A stretch of DNA of 64,000 bases from Paraglaciecola sp. GTDB taxonomy: Bacteria > Pseudomonadota > Gammaproteobacteria > Enterobacterales > Alteromonadaceae. The notes below the pieces were generated by a model. The model did no database searches and had not been told where the DNA came from. It worked only from the letters and a program-made list of their open reading frames with translations. The DNA lies in assembly GCF_030730205.1 (NCBI RefSeq), contig NZ_JANQVQ010000316.1:1-64000 (forward strand). The letters are read 5' to 3'. This document shows, piece by piece, positions 45,487 to 54,152 of the stretch; positions within the stretch are counted from its first letter, which is position 1, and each line of letters starts with the position of its first letter. The position numbers were made by a program, and so were the translations under genes.

Positions 45487-45804
45487 TTACTGATCACTTG
45501 CAATAAGTACAACTGGTTGACCACCTGTGGAAATTTTAACCGCATCAGCAGCCACTGATTGCATCTCTGCACTCATCATTGTTTGTTGTAAGGCCTCCAT
45601 CGAATCAAATGGTAAGCTAAACATTTGATAATACGCCGCATTTCCCAAAGGAGTAGCATGGAATTTACTCACGGTATACGGCGGTTTATCTTTAGGTATC
45701 TTGGTCTTTTCATGAAATAAGGCAAGATGTTGCTGATAGTCTTGGTCAAATTTTTCTGCGTCGGTGGGATGAGGGTAAAGTACACGTAAACTAGCCTTGG
45801 TCAT
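45487..45804 (-). CDS. EthD-family small protein
   Basis: 105 aa, a dimeric alpha/beta ferredoxin-like fold. The pattern LRVLYPHPTDAEKFDQDYQQ followed by HLALFHEK, YYQMFSLPFDSMEALQQTMM and the end QPVVLIASDQ is typical of the EthD domain. First described beside ether-degradation genes in Rhodococcus, this family is now found widely with unclear function; relatives take part in small-molecule oxidation. It lies directly before the DUF2127 gene on the same strand. Confidence 0.87.
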   Translation of the reverse strand: MTKASLRVLYPHPTDAEKFDQDYQQHLALFHEKTKIPKDKPPYTVSKFHATPLGNAAYYQMFSLPFDSMEALQQTMMSAEMQSVAADAVKISTGGQPVVLIASDQ

Positions 45805-45924
45805 AATGACTCCTGTGGATTATTGGGTGAATGCGTTTACTCAATGTATCACTGAGTATTCTAAACATGATTATGCCTCAATGACGTAGTAATATGGTGT
45901 AAAGATGTCAAAGTAAGCGAAAAG

Positions 45925-47259
45925 ATGAACACTGATCTGATTAAACAATATTTTGAGCACAGCTTGTTATTAGTGCAACAAACCCTCAGCACGCCATTTA
46001 CTTACTTACAAATTGCTATCGTCTTATTGGTTTACCTTTTGGCCTTTTTGTTAGCAAAAAAAATCCGCAATCACATTGGTGTCACAAATCATCAACCGCC
46101 AGAGACCGCCCACCCTTTACATAAACTGGCCTTTCGTTTAGGCGGCATTATTTATCCTTTGTTATCCATCATCATGTTACGGGTATCCACTGAAATTAGC
46201 GGCCACACTGCGCACACCGCGTGGGTCATTAATACCGCTTATTTTATTGCGGTCATCCTGTTTTTCCACTTTTGCATTCAGGCCTTTGTTACCCATCGAT
46301 TTGCCGCAAATTTATTTAGATGGGTAGGTTTACCAACGCTGATCTTGCACTTATTAGGCTATTTACCAATTTTTATTGCTGAGCTTGAAGATGTCTCGCT
46401 AAATGTGGGCAACGTAAGTGTTTCAGCTTATGGGGTCTTACGTGTGCTAATTTTTGGCACCTTACTTTTTTGGTTGGGCCGAGCATCAAGTAGCCTGGGT
46501 AAGGACATTATTCGCAAACAAGAACATCTTGATGTTCCGACTCGAGAGGTGTTTTCTAAACTTTTTGAGGTCGCCCTATTTTGTGTCGTATTTTTGCTTT
46601 TACTCAACGTAATGGGCATAAACCTGACCACATTGGCAGTATTTGGCGGCGCGGTGGGCGTGGGCCTTGGCCTCGGCTTGCAATCGATTGCCTCAAACTT
46701 CATTTCAGGGATCATCATCTTATTAGACCGGTCATTGACGGTAGGTGATTATGTGCAATTGGATGATAACACCAAGGGGTTTGTCAGAGAGTTTCGTATG
46801 CGCTACGCCGTATTAGAGACCTACGATGGTAAAGATATCGTGGTACCCAATGAAATGTTTATCTCGTCTCAATTTATTAATTGGACTCACAAAGATCCCA
46901 AACAGCGCTATCGAGTTGACTTCTCAGTACCCTATGCAACCGACGTGCGAGCGATGGTGGAAATAATCAAAGTCGTCGTTGCGGAGCACCCACAAGTGAT
47001 TAGCGGTGAGGACGTGCCTTTTGAAGAACGTCCAGACTGTGAAATTGACAGTTTCGGCGATTCTGGCATCAATATGTTTGTAGAATTTTGGATGCAAGGT
47101 GTCGATGACGGCAAAAACCGGGTGGGGGGAGATTTAATGCTCAGTATTTTGGAAACCCTCAAAGCCCATGATATACATATGCCATTCCCGCAACGTGAGG
47201 TGACAATTCTAAATGCCGAGCAAATGGCTAAACCCATATCCAATAATAATCCGCTATAG
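45925..47259 (+). CDS. MscS-family mechanosensitive channel
   Basis: 444 aa. Four or more helices in the first half (first about residues 23-45), then the pore helix region LAVFGGAVGVGLGLGLQSIA and the MscS beta domain SNFISGIIILLDRSLTVGDY (about residues 238-275). The soluble C-terminal domain is complete (VDFSVPYATD, FWMQGVDDG). It is larger than E. coli MscS and has extra N-terminal helices. It releases solutes during osmotic downshock from the inner membrane. Proximity to opgGH is interesting, as both deal with low osmolarity, but other genes lie between. Confidence 0.92.
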   Translation: MNTDLIKQYFEHSLLLVQQTLSTPFTYLQIAIVLLVYLLAFLLAKKIRNHIGVTNHQPPETAHPLHKLAFRLGGIIYPLLSIIMLRVSTEISGHTAHTAWVINTAYFIAVILFFHFCIQAFVTHRFAANLFRWVGLPTLILHLLGYLPIFIAELEDVSLNVGNVSVSAYGVLRVLIFGTLLFWLGRASSSLGKDIIRKQEHLDVPTREVFSKLFEVALFCVVFLLLLNVMGINLTTLAVFGGAVGVGLGLGLQSIASNFISGIIILLDRSLTVGDYVQLDDNTKGFVREFRMRYAVLETYDGKDIVVPNEMFISSQFINWTHKDPKQRYRVDFSVPYATDVRAMVEIIKVVVAEHPQVISGEDVPFEERPDCEIDSFGDSGINMFVEFWMQGVDDGKNRVGGDLMLSILETLKAHDIHMPFPQREVTILNAEQMAKPISNNNPL

Positions 47260-47290
47260 AGTAGCGTACTAATGCTAAATGAGAGCGCTT

Positions 47291-48265
47291 ATGCAACGGT
47301 TTAATCGACAAGCACTAGGTTTTTTCCCCACGCCTTTTCATGCTCTACCCAATTTTAGCGCTGCGTTAGGCGCAGTTGACATTTACATTAAGCGTGACGA
47401 TTTGACTGGACTTGCCATGGGCGGCAATAAAACCCGTAAGCTAGAATATTTATTAGCAGAGGCAGTCAGCCAAGGCTGCGACTGCATTATTACCGCTGGC
47501 GCAATACAGTCCAATCATTGTCGTCAAACAGCGGCCGCAGCAGCCTTACTTTCATTACCCTGTCATTTATTGTTAGGTGGCCACAAACCTTCCAAGGTAA
47601 ATGGCAACTTATTGCTGGATTATTTGCTAGGCAGTACCATTCATTGGCAAGGTGAAAACCGAAAAGGAGAAGGCATCCCTGACCTCGTTGCACGCCTAAA
47701 ACAGCAAGGCTTAACACCTTATGTGGTGCCTTATGGTGGCTCAAATAAAGTAGGCGCCCTGGGTTATGTTAACGCCATGCAAGAATTACAACAGCAGTTG
47801 GCAAACACCTCTATTAGCCACATCGTATTTGCCTCATCTTCTGGTGCAACCCACGCTGGCATGATGGTTGGCAAGAGCCTAGTGCAACAAGATTACCAAA
47901 TCGTGGGAATTAATATAGACAAAGACGAAAATGCCAACAAACCTTTCAAACAAGTTATTGTCGATATTGCGAATGAAACGGCACAGCAGCTCGATTTAAC
48001 CGAGCGATTTGACTTGCATGACCTCGACCTACGCGATGATTATATCGGTCAAGGTTATGGCGTGGTAGGCAGCGCAGAACAAGAAGCCATTAGTCTACTA
48101 GCCCAAAGTGAGGGGATTTTACTTGATCCCGTATATACTGGCCGCGCTATGGCGGGTCTAATCCATCTTGTTCGGAGTGGCCAGATACCCGCATCAGCTA
48201 AGGTCCTCTTTTGGCATACTGGCGGTAACCCCGCCCTTTTTGCTTATGCTGACGCATTAACCTAG
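47291..48265 (+). CDS. D-cysteine desulfhydrase-like PLP enzyme
   Basis: About 324 aa from the ATG at 47291; an ATG at 47279 would add four residues. It keeps the D-cysteine desulfhydrase pattern: KRDDLTGLAMGGNKTRKLEY with PLP lysine K47, AGAIQSNHCRQTAAAA, VVPYGGSNKVGALGYVNA and HTGGNPALFAY. It converts D-cysteine to pyruvate, sulfide and ammonia, or acts on related D-amino acids or ACC. The gene starts 31 bp after the MscS gene. Another member of the family, at 34716-35672, has a different motif set (SGNKWRKLK), so they likely differ in substrate. Confidence 0.9.
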   Translation: MQRFNRQALGFFPTPFHALPNFSAALGAVDIYIKRDDLTGLAMGGNKTRKLEYLLAEAVSQGCDCIITAGAIQSNHCRQTAAAAALLSLPCHLLLGGHKPSKVNGNLLLDYLLGSTIHWQGENRKGEGIPDLVARLKQQGLTPYVVPYGGSNKVGALGYVNAMQELQQQLANTSISHIVFASSSGATHAGMMVGKSLVQQDYQIVGINIDKDENANKPFKQVIVDIANETAQQLDLTERFDLHDLDLRDDYIGQGYGVVGSAEQEAISLLAQSEGILLDPVYTGRAMAGLIHLVRSGQIPASAKVLFWHTGGNPALFAYADALT

Positions 48266-48354
48266 GCGCGGCTTGTGCAATCTTCTCCTCTACACAGCGC
48301 TAAGAAATTTTGTGTTAGGCTAGGGCCATCTTATTGCGAAGTTGAAAGATAAAC

Positions 48355-49545
48355 ATGCGTTTGTATTGCCTCCCCTTACTCATCATATCAATGGTCACGG
48401 TGTTGTCGTCAACTCATACCTTTGCCGCTTCCAAGCAAACCATATCGATTGTTATCGGACATGAAAACACCGCCCTACTCGACATATTGAACACCTTTAC
48501 CCAACAAACAGGATACGAGATCAACACCCGTATTTTTGACAACGCGGACCTAAAGGCACAGTTATTAAAGCATGCAAATACAGATTTACCTGATGTAGCC
48601 TTGATTCCAGGTGATTTTCTTGGTCTTCCTTATTTGCAACTAAGTGAAATTAAACCGAGTGTATTAAACAAAAATATTGGCGAGCGATTCAAAAAAAGCG
48701 CTATGGTAGATGGAAAGTATCTTGGTATCCCCATTATCGCAGGCAATCACCTCGTACTGTATTATAACAAAAGTATGGTCACATCCCCGGCCACTCATTG
48801 GCCCGAATTACGTTCGCAGCAGCAAGCCATAAAGCAAGGTAATAGCATTATAGCGTGGAGCTTTAACGAAATGTATTGGTTGATCCCCACTATTACTGCC
48901 ATGCAAACACTGCCCTTAATTGGGGAACAGATTCAGCTCAACACCCCCGAAATGCAGAGGGCTATTCAATTTTATTGGAACTTGGCTGTTACAGGTGTCG
49001 TTGATGAACAATGTGACTATCAATGTGGTATCGACAAATTTGAGCGAGAGCAAAATGCCTATTTAATTTCCGGATTTTGGTCCTTTCGACAACTTAGCAC
49101 GCGTCTTGGCAGTAAGTTGGGGATTGCACCGTTGCCAGCCATTAACGGCCAGCCTATGCGATCTTACTTCACCTCACATGTATTGGCTTTTCTAAACCAT
49201 TCGTTAACAGGTAATAAGCGCGAAGCCCTATTGGCATTAGCAAATTTTATGCAAACAGAGCAAGTGCAACAAGCGTTGTGGCATCAGCTCAATGCTCTAC
49301 CGGTCAATTCCTTGGTATTGAACAAGATTGAAATGCAAGCCAGTAGCAATGTTCAAATTGTTATTGATTTGCTTAACCAATCAGAGCCAATGCCCAATAA
49401 TTTTAAGATGGCCGTAGTATGGGAAGCGATATCCATCGGATTTAAACGGTATGCTGCGGGTGTTGTTGATGCCAAACAAGCAACAGAGCTTATGCAGCAT
49501 CTAGCCGAAGAGTCGACTCAAACGACGGCGAGTGATGCACGATGA
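48355..49545 (+). CDS. Extracellular solute-binding protein (family 1-like), sensor partner
   Basis: 396 aa. A signal peptide ends near SSTHTFAASKQ. The mature part has the order of sugar-type binding proteins: ISIVIGHENTALLDILNTFT at the start, DLPDVALIPGDFLGLPY, ADGKY-like MVDGKYLGIPIIAGNHLVLY, then NSLVLNKIE late. No lipobox. No ABC permease or ATPase is near; instead its last 4 nt overlap a membrane histidine kinase. It is likely the periplasmic ligand-binder of that kinase, as with other solute-binding proteins that feed sensor kinases. The ligand may be a sugar, polyol or organic acid; unknown. Confidence 0.88.
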   Translation: MRLYCLPLLIISMVTVLSSTHTFAASKQTISIVIGHENTALLDILNTFTQQTGYEINTRIFDNADLKAQLLKHANTDLPDVALIPGDFLGLPYLQLSEIKPSVLNKNIGERFKKSAMVDGKYLGIPIIAGNHLVLYYNKSMVTSPATHWPELRSQQQAIKQGNSIIAWSFNEMYWLIPTITAMQTLPLIGEQIQLNTPEMQRAIQFYWNLAVTGVVDEQCDYQCGIDKFEREQNAYLISGFWSFRQLSTRLGSKLGIAPLPAINGQPMRSYFTSHVLAFLNHSLTGNKREALLALANFMQTEQVQQALWHQLNALPVNSLVLNKIEMQASSNVQIVIDLLNQSEPMPNNFKMAVVWEAISIGFKRYAAGVVDAKQATELMQHLAEESTQTTASDAR

Positions 49546-51770
49546 AACAGATTCCCTTCATCCAATTGTTATTTAGGCAAGTTGGCTTGTTTATTCTGAT
49601 CCCTATTATTTTGGTGATCTCTTACTCTTTAATAATGGCTTACCGAGCTGAAACCACCTTGATGAAAAATGCGATTCAGTCAAGGGGGTATGCCGTCGCT
49701 TCAGATATCAACGGAAAGTTAACCCGCTATCAATACGCAACTATCGAGCTAAGCCAGAATAAAGGGCTCGCTGAAGTAGCAAAAAATATTTTGTATTCGC
49801 AGTTTGTTGATAAAAGCTTACAACAATTTGTACAGCACTATGATGGTATAGAAAGTGCCTTCATTATGGATGAAAAAGGCTTTGTTGTATCAGGTTATCC
49901 CCTAGTAACACTGCGCGCTAAATCCCCCGAACTTCAGCAAATTGTGCAACGGAAATTGGCGAATACACACCATGCCTCTAACCTTCCTGAACTGCATTAT
50001 TTTGATGTTGCAATGCTCAATCTGCAACAGACTTCCACCAGCCTTGATACTGGGCATCTTGTATTTATCACCCGTTTACAAAGAGAGACCGAATCCATTA
50101 TTAACCCGATGGAAACCAACTCAATGCTATTTGTGGTGCTATCACAAGAACAGTTGTTACAGGTATCTTCGACAAAAAGTACGGATTTATCATCACAAGA
50201 ATACAACGTACTGAGTAGTCGAGAACAGACTCTCTCAACCATTGATGTTGAAACAAAAACCTATGCCAACAATCCGTTTTTACTCGAGCTACCTATTTGG
50301 ATAAACGATCGGCCAATGCCACTTAGTGTCATTAATTATCACCAAACGTCCAATTACTTCTTAGCCGTTTATCAGAATATCGCCGTCACATTGTTAGCGC
50401 TATTGATTATCTTTGTTGTGACTTATTATTTTTTACGGGTTTGGATGCAAAAACTTAATACGCCTATTCGAGAAATGGTGCAACTTAGCCATCAAATCGC
50501 AAAAGGGAATTACAAGCTTCCTGCCGAACAGAATCCTTTTATAGAGTTTCACCAGATTCACGACGCATTAAAAAAAATGGCGCTGCAGATCAGTAATCAA
50601 ATATTTGATTTGCAAGAAGCGCGGCTCAAAGCCGAAAGTTCAGACAAATTAAAATCGCAGTTTTTGGCCAACATGAGTCACGAAATACGCACACCTATGA
50701 ACGGGGTCCTTGGCGTTTTGCAATTATTAGAGCAGCAAATAACTGATCCTCGACAAGCTAAAATGCTGGATACGGCAATTACGTCAGGTGGCAATTTAAT
50801 GCGTATCCTCAACGATATTCTTGATTTATCAAAAATTGAAGCCGAGCAACTGGAAATCGAACACGTAGCATTCAATCCAAAACTATTAATAGAAGATGTG
50901 TGTGATTTAAGCCGCGCAAACTGTCAAGAAAAAGGCCTCGTGTTTAATGTGCGTATTGACGAACAACTTAATATGCTGTGGTCGAGCGACAGCCTTAGAA
51001 TAAGCCAAATCTTGTATAATTTGCTCTCTAACGCCGTTAAATTTACTGCCAAAGGATGCATTTCATTTGAGGCACACTATTGTCTTAAAGAAGGCCGTCA
51101 TCTTCTGCAATGCAGTATCAGCGATCAAGGTATTGGCATTAGCCCATCGCAACTTAAATTGTTGTTTACCCCGTTTAAACAGGCTGATGCTTCAACCACC
51201 AGAGAGTTTGGCGGAACAGGCTTAGGGCTCGTTATTTGTAAAAAACTTGTGGAGCTTATGCACGGCGAATTTTCGGTGGTCAGTGAGCCTGGTGTTGGTT
51301 CATGTTTTACCTTTAATGTTGAGCTTCAACAGGTGGTCGTCACACACCCTGAACCAAGCGTTCAAATAAAAGATGAAAGGCCTCCTAACTTGCAAGACAA
51401 ACGCATTTTGATCGCTGAAGACAATATGATTAACCAAGAAATAATCAAACTAATGCTAGAAGACACCCAAGCAAAGATTTGTTTGGTTAATAATGGAGAA
51501 GAAGCCCTAGAAGCTTACCAAACCTTCCTGCCCGACCTCATTTTGATGGATGTACAAATGCCAATAATGGACGGCGTCACGGCAATACAACAACTAAGAG
51601 CACAAGGAATGGACCAGCCCATCGTGATGCTAACCGCAAATGTGAGTCAACGCGATGTGAGTCACTATCTTTCGATAGGCGCCGATCAAGTACTGGGTAA
51701 GCCCACTCAATTAGAAGAACTGTACACGGTACTGAGGCATTTCTTAACGCGCACCGAAATAGTAAAATAA
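49542..51770 (+). CDS. Membrane-bound hybrid histidine kinase (sensor, HAMP-like, HisKA, HATPase, REC)
   Basis: 742 aa. A first membrane helix lies at about residues 10-28, a periplasmic domain of roughly 250 residues follows, and a second helix (LLALLIIFVVTYYFLRVW) is at about 284-304. HAMP-like linker, then HisKA with His380 in FLANMSHEIRTPMNG, ATPase with NLLSNAVKFT, DQGIGI and EFGGTGLGLVI, and a receiver with phospho-Asp670 in LILMDVQMPIMDG. It overlaps the solute-binding gene by 4 nt (ATGA). No HPt module is inside, so an outside phosphotransfer protein and regulator must exist. Function probably depends on the binding protein. Confidence 0.93.
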   Translation: MKQIPFIQLLFRQVGLFILIPIILVISYSLIMAYRAETTLMKNAIQSRGYAVASDINGKLTRYQYATIELSQNKGLAEVAKNILYSQFVDKSLQQFVQHYDGIESAFIMDEKGFVVSGYPLVTLRAKSPELQQIVQRKLANTHHASNLPELHYFDVAMLNLQQTSTSLDTGHLVFITRLQRETESIINPMETNSMLFVVLSQEQLLQVSSTKSTDLSSQEYNVLSSREQTLSTIDVETKTYANNPFLLELPIWINDRPMPLSVINYHQTSNYFLAVYQNIAVTLLALLIIFVVTYYFLRVWMQKLNTPIREMVQLSHQIAKGNYKLPAEQNPFIEFHQIHDALKKMALQISNQIFDLQEARLKAESSDKLKSQFLANMSHEIRTPMNGVLGVLQLLEQQITDPRQAKMLDTAITSGGNLMRILNDILDLSKIEAEQLEIEHVAFNPKLLIEDVCDLSRANCQEKGLVFNVRIDEQLNMLWSSDSLRISQILYNLLSNAVKFTAKGCISFEAHYCLKEGRHLLQCSISDQGIGISPSQLKLLFTPFKQADASTTREFGGTGLGLVICKKLVELMHGEFSVVSEPGVGSCFTFNVELQQVVVTHPEPSVQIKDERPPNLQDKRILIAEDNMINQEIIKLMLEDTQAKICLVNNGEEALEAYQTFLPDLILMDVQMPIMDGVTAIQQLRAQGMDQPIVMLTANVSQRDVSHYLSIGADQVLGKPTQLEELYTVLRHFLTRTEIVK

Positions 51771-51891
51771 GCAAGTCGCGTGACGTCTATCGTCTATGTA
51801 TCAGAAGCTTAGGTTCAATGCATGAATGTTAGCTTTGCTGGAGCGTAGATTTCCTTTTAAATATATAACGCTCGTGTCCCGAATCAAGCCC

Positions 51892-52371
51892 TTACTTAGC
51901 GAGGATGGCGGCTAAGTCCTGAGCAATATTGTTATCTGGTTTCTCAATAATACGGCCTAATTCTTTGTCCCCATCAAATAGGATAATGGTGGGAGTGAAG
52001 CGTAAATCCAAACGTCGATACAGACCGCTGGGCTCCTGTTTATTTTGATTAACGCCTATAAGCTGCAGATTGTCTTGGCTTAGCCCGACAAGATCAAACA
52101 ATTTAAGTAAGCGAGGTACTTCTCGCTCGCTGTCATGACACCAAGTACCAAACAACACCACTACTTTTAAGCCGTTTAACTTCGCCGCTGCTGATAGCTC
52201 TGCAGCAGTGGGTTGGTAAGCGTGGTATTCAGCCTCAAAAGCGGGATAGGCAGACAATAATTCGGCAGAACTTAGTTCACCCACTACTATTTTTTCTTGA
52301 GCGACCTGGCCGTTCGTTGATTGGCAGCCCCAGATCAATACGAGCAATAGGCATAAAAATACCACACGCAT
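51892..52371 (-). CDS. Thioredoxin-like lipoprotein
   Basis: About 159 aa from the ATG at 52371, which has AGGAA 6 nt upstream; seven more codons upstream are not supported. The lipobox LIWGC gives Cys16. The thioredoxin fold shows VVVLFGTWCHDSEREVPRLL: one cysteine only at the active-site position (WCHDS), so it cannot make the usual disulfide. The cis-proline region is LRFTPTIILFDGDKELGRI. It may act as a peroxidase-like or thiol-binding protein, or use a monothiol mechanism, in the periplasm. Convergent with the sensor kinase gene. Confidence 0.82.
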   Translation of the reverse strand: MRVVFLCLLLVLIWGCQSTNGQVAQEKIVVGELSSAELLSAYPAFEAEYHAYQPTAAELSAAAKLNGLKVVVLFGTWCHDSEREVPRLLKLFDLVGLSQDNLQLIGVNQNKQEPSGLYRRLDLRFTPTIILFDGDKELGRIIEKPDNNIAQDLAAILAK

Positions 52372-52423
52372 TAGGTATTCCTCTCTTAACAAGCGCTAAA
52401 ATGCAGTAATGCCAGCATGAGTG

Positions 52424-53290
52424 CTAGTGATTTAGCGCAATGACCTCTTCTTGTTTTGGAAGGTTCAATAAAAATTCAATGAACTCGGCCAAACCAACAT
52501 GATTAACTTCTTTCAAAAAAGCAATTTGGAGTGAGCAATTAAACTCACCGCAATCGTCTAACTTAGTCAAAAGACCCTTGAGCACATACTCTTCAGCAAT
52601 GGTAACTGGTAATAAGGCCATGCCCCCTTGAGTTAACAATAAATCCAAGGCGATTCGAATGGAACTGGTATTAAATTTCGCCTCTTTGGCTTTAGGAAAA
52701 AGCTTTTCAACCTCTTCACGAGCCTTACCGTGCCAATCTAGACTAATATAACGTTTGGCCATAGACTCAAGGTCCTCTTCACCAAACTGCTTAACATAAA
52801 GAGCAAGCGGCACGTTTAATAAGGGTAACGTTTCGATCTGCTCAGACTTGAGGGGCTCACTTACCACGGCTAAATCAATAGTGCGGTTATGCAATTGGCG
52901 CAACAATAAATCATTGGTCATGATTTCAGCTCGCACGGTCAATGCCGGAAAGTATTCACTGATGCAGGTTAAGGCGTTGCTTAGGTACAACTCCCACGCA
53001 TTAGGTGTGCCGGCTAATGCAATGTGTTGTACATTAAAATTATTGATAGCTTTAACAGCATCATTTAAGGTCGCGGCTAAATTTTCAGCAAAAGGCACTA
53101 ACTTTTGGCCTGCTACCGTCAGTTGGATACTATTACGATTGCGAATAAATAGAGGACTGTTGAAGTACTCTTCTAACTGCTTAATTCGAGCACTGACCGC
53201 GGAAGGAGTAAGATAAAGATTTTCTGCTGTCTTACCAAAATGGCGTGTTTTCACCACTTCAAGAAAGGTAACAAGGAAACGCACGTCCAT
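52424..53290 (-). CDS. LysR-family regulator (HdfR-like)
   Basis: About 288 aa from the ATG at 53290 (MDVRFLVTFLEVVKTRHFGK), chosen because it aligns with the usual LysR start; upstream in-frame TTG and ATG codons at 53350 and 53326 would add a non-conserved tail. The winged HTH (ENLYLTPSAVSARIKQLEEY) closely resembles E. coli HdfR, a regulator of flagellar genes, with RNRNSIQLTVAG. The effector domain follows. It lies on the same strand as the small periplasmic gene before it. A 12-bp inverted repeat upstream may be its operator. The targets are unknown. Confidence 0.87.
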   Translation of the reverse strand: MDVRFLVTFLEVVKTRHFGKTAENLYLTPSAVSARIKQLEEYFNSPLFIRNRNSIQLTVAGQKLVPFAENLAATLNDAVKAINNFNVQHIALAGTPNAWELYLSNALTCISEYFPALTVRAEIMTNDLLLRQLHNRTIDLAVVSEPLKSEQIETLPLLNVPLALYVKQFGEEDLESMAKRYISLDWHGKAREEVEKLFPKAKEAKFNTSSIRIALDLLLTQGGMALLPVTIAEEYVLKGLLTKLDDCGEFNCSLQIAFLKEVNHVGLAEFIEFLLNLPKQEEVIALNH

Positions 53291-53346
53291 AGATAAAGCT
53301 TGTTGCTGAGTTGATAAGTAATTCATACCTTGAATAGGCCTGAAAT

Positions 53347-53391
53347 ACAATACTTAACATGCTGAATTACTCTGCTCACGTTAAGTATTGT
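53347..53391. promoter_or_regulatory. Inverted repeat upstream of the LysR gene
   Basis: ACAATACTTAAC (53347-53358) and GTTAAGTATTGT (53380-53391) form a perfect 12-bp inverted repeat separated by 21 nt. It lies 57 bp before the LysR start at 53290. This fits an autoregulatory site, or a hairpin between the two genes; there is no U run. Confidence 0.5.
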
Positions 53392-53411
53392 TCAGTATTT
53401 TAGAATCAGTC

Positions 53412-53633
53412 TTACAACTTCTTCACTGGAGCATAACCTTCTGACTCCAGTTCTTCGTTAACGCAGCTGAGTAGATAAGCAGCTAGTTTATCTGCCGCAA
53501 TACCATCGTCTTCTGCCATTTCTGTACAGAACTGCTTTAACTCTTTCAACAATGCTTCGTCGGCCGCTGGTTTTTCGTCGGCATACAAAGAAAAACTTAA
53601 TAACCCTACAAACAATAATGCAACAGTTTTCAT
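53412..53633 (-). CDS. Small exported protein, 73 aa
   Basis: From the ATG at 53633, which has GGAG 6 nt upstream. A longer frame to 53702 runs into a terminator hairpin and lacks a start signal. The signal peptide (MKTVALLFVGLLSFSLYA) gives a mature protein of about 55 acidic residues, with two cysteines (KQFCTEMAED and LLSCVNEELE) that could form one disulfide. I do not recognise a named family. It lies on the same strand as the LysR gene and after the 55-aa gene. A periplasmic role is likely. Confidence 0.75.
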   Translation of the reverse strand: MKTVALLFVGLLSFSLYADEKPAADEALLKELKQFCTEMAEDDGIAADKLAAYLLSCVNEELESEGYAPVKKL

Positions 53634-53690
53634 GCTTTCTCCGCAATAAAAAAACACCAAATAAGCCAAAAATTTTGGCCATTTACACAA

Positions 53691-53725
53691 AAGGCGCATC
53701 AAACAGTTACCTGTTGATGCGCCTT
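53691..53725 (-). terminator. Strong hairpin terminator after the 55-aa gene
   Basis: The two arms, 53691-53706 and 53711-53725, pair over 15 bp with a single bulged A and a 4-nt loop. On the minus strand it is followed by TTTTGTG, so it ends transcription from the 55-aa gene before the small exported gene. Confidence 0.85.
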
Positions 53726-53788
53726 ATAACCGAGCACTCAAAACTCACCAAAACAATCAAATAGAAAAAACGGTGAAACGTTTAATTG

Positions 53789-53956
53789 CTACTCGGCTGT
53801 GAGGTGTTTATTTTTTGACTCAATATTCTTTTGTCTTTTTTCCCGCTGTTTTTTCTCAAGCTCTGCTCGAACTTTAGCGGATTTTTTATCTTTTGCTGAA
53901 GCATCAAAATCATCTTCATCAAATTCGTCTAAACTAACGCGATTATCTTTGCCCAT
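53789..53956 (-). CDS. PA3496-like small basic/acidic protein, 55 aa
   Basis: An ATG at 53956 opens MGKDNRVSLDEFDEDDFDAS and the frame ends with TAG at 53789-53791. The protein has an acidic first half and a lysine/glutamate-rich helical second half (VRAELEKKQREKRQKN). The DDFD stretch and layout resemble the PA3496 family of small gammaproteobacterial proteins, named for envelope integrity. No clear ribosome site is visible, but a terminator follows it closely. Function unknown here. Confidence 0.6.
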   Translation of the reverse strand: MGKDNRVSLDEFDEDDFDASAKDKKSAKVRAELEKKQREKRQKNIESKNKHLTAE

Positions 53957-54152
53957 AACATTTATCAAAGGTTGCTAACACCACTTGATTCTAAAACACT
54001 GTGCGTAAAAGCAAAGTGAAATAAATTGAACGTCATGATGAAAAAATTTTGTTCAACTACCTGCATATTGCTACGCTTAATAAGAGTAGTATTCGCGCAA
54101 ATTTCTGTTGTTCTATTTGCAGCCTCTAATCTGCTTCTAAAAAAGGTAAAAC

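Noticed and set aside
53634-53702. Longer start for the small exported protein
   Set aside because: The extension runs through the terminator hairpin, begins with TTG and has no ribosome site; the internal ATG has GGAG 6 nt before it.
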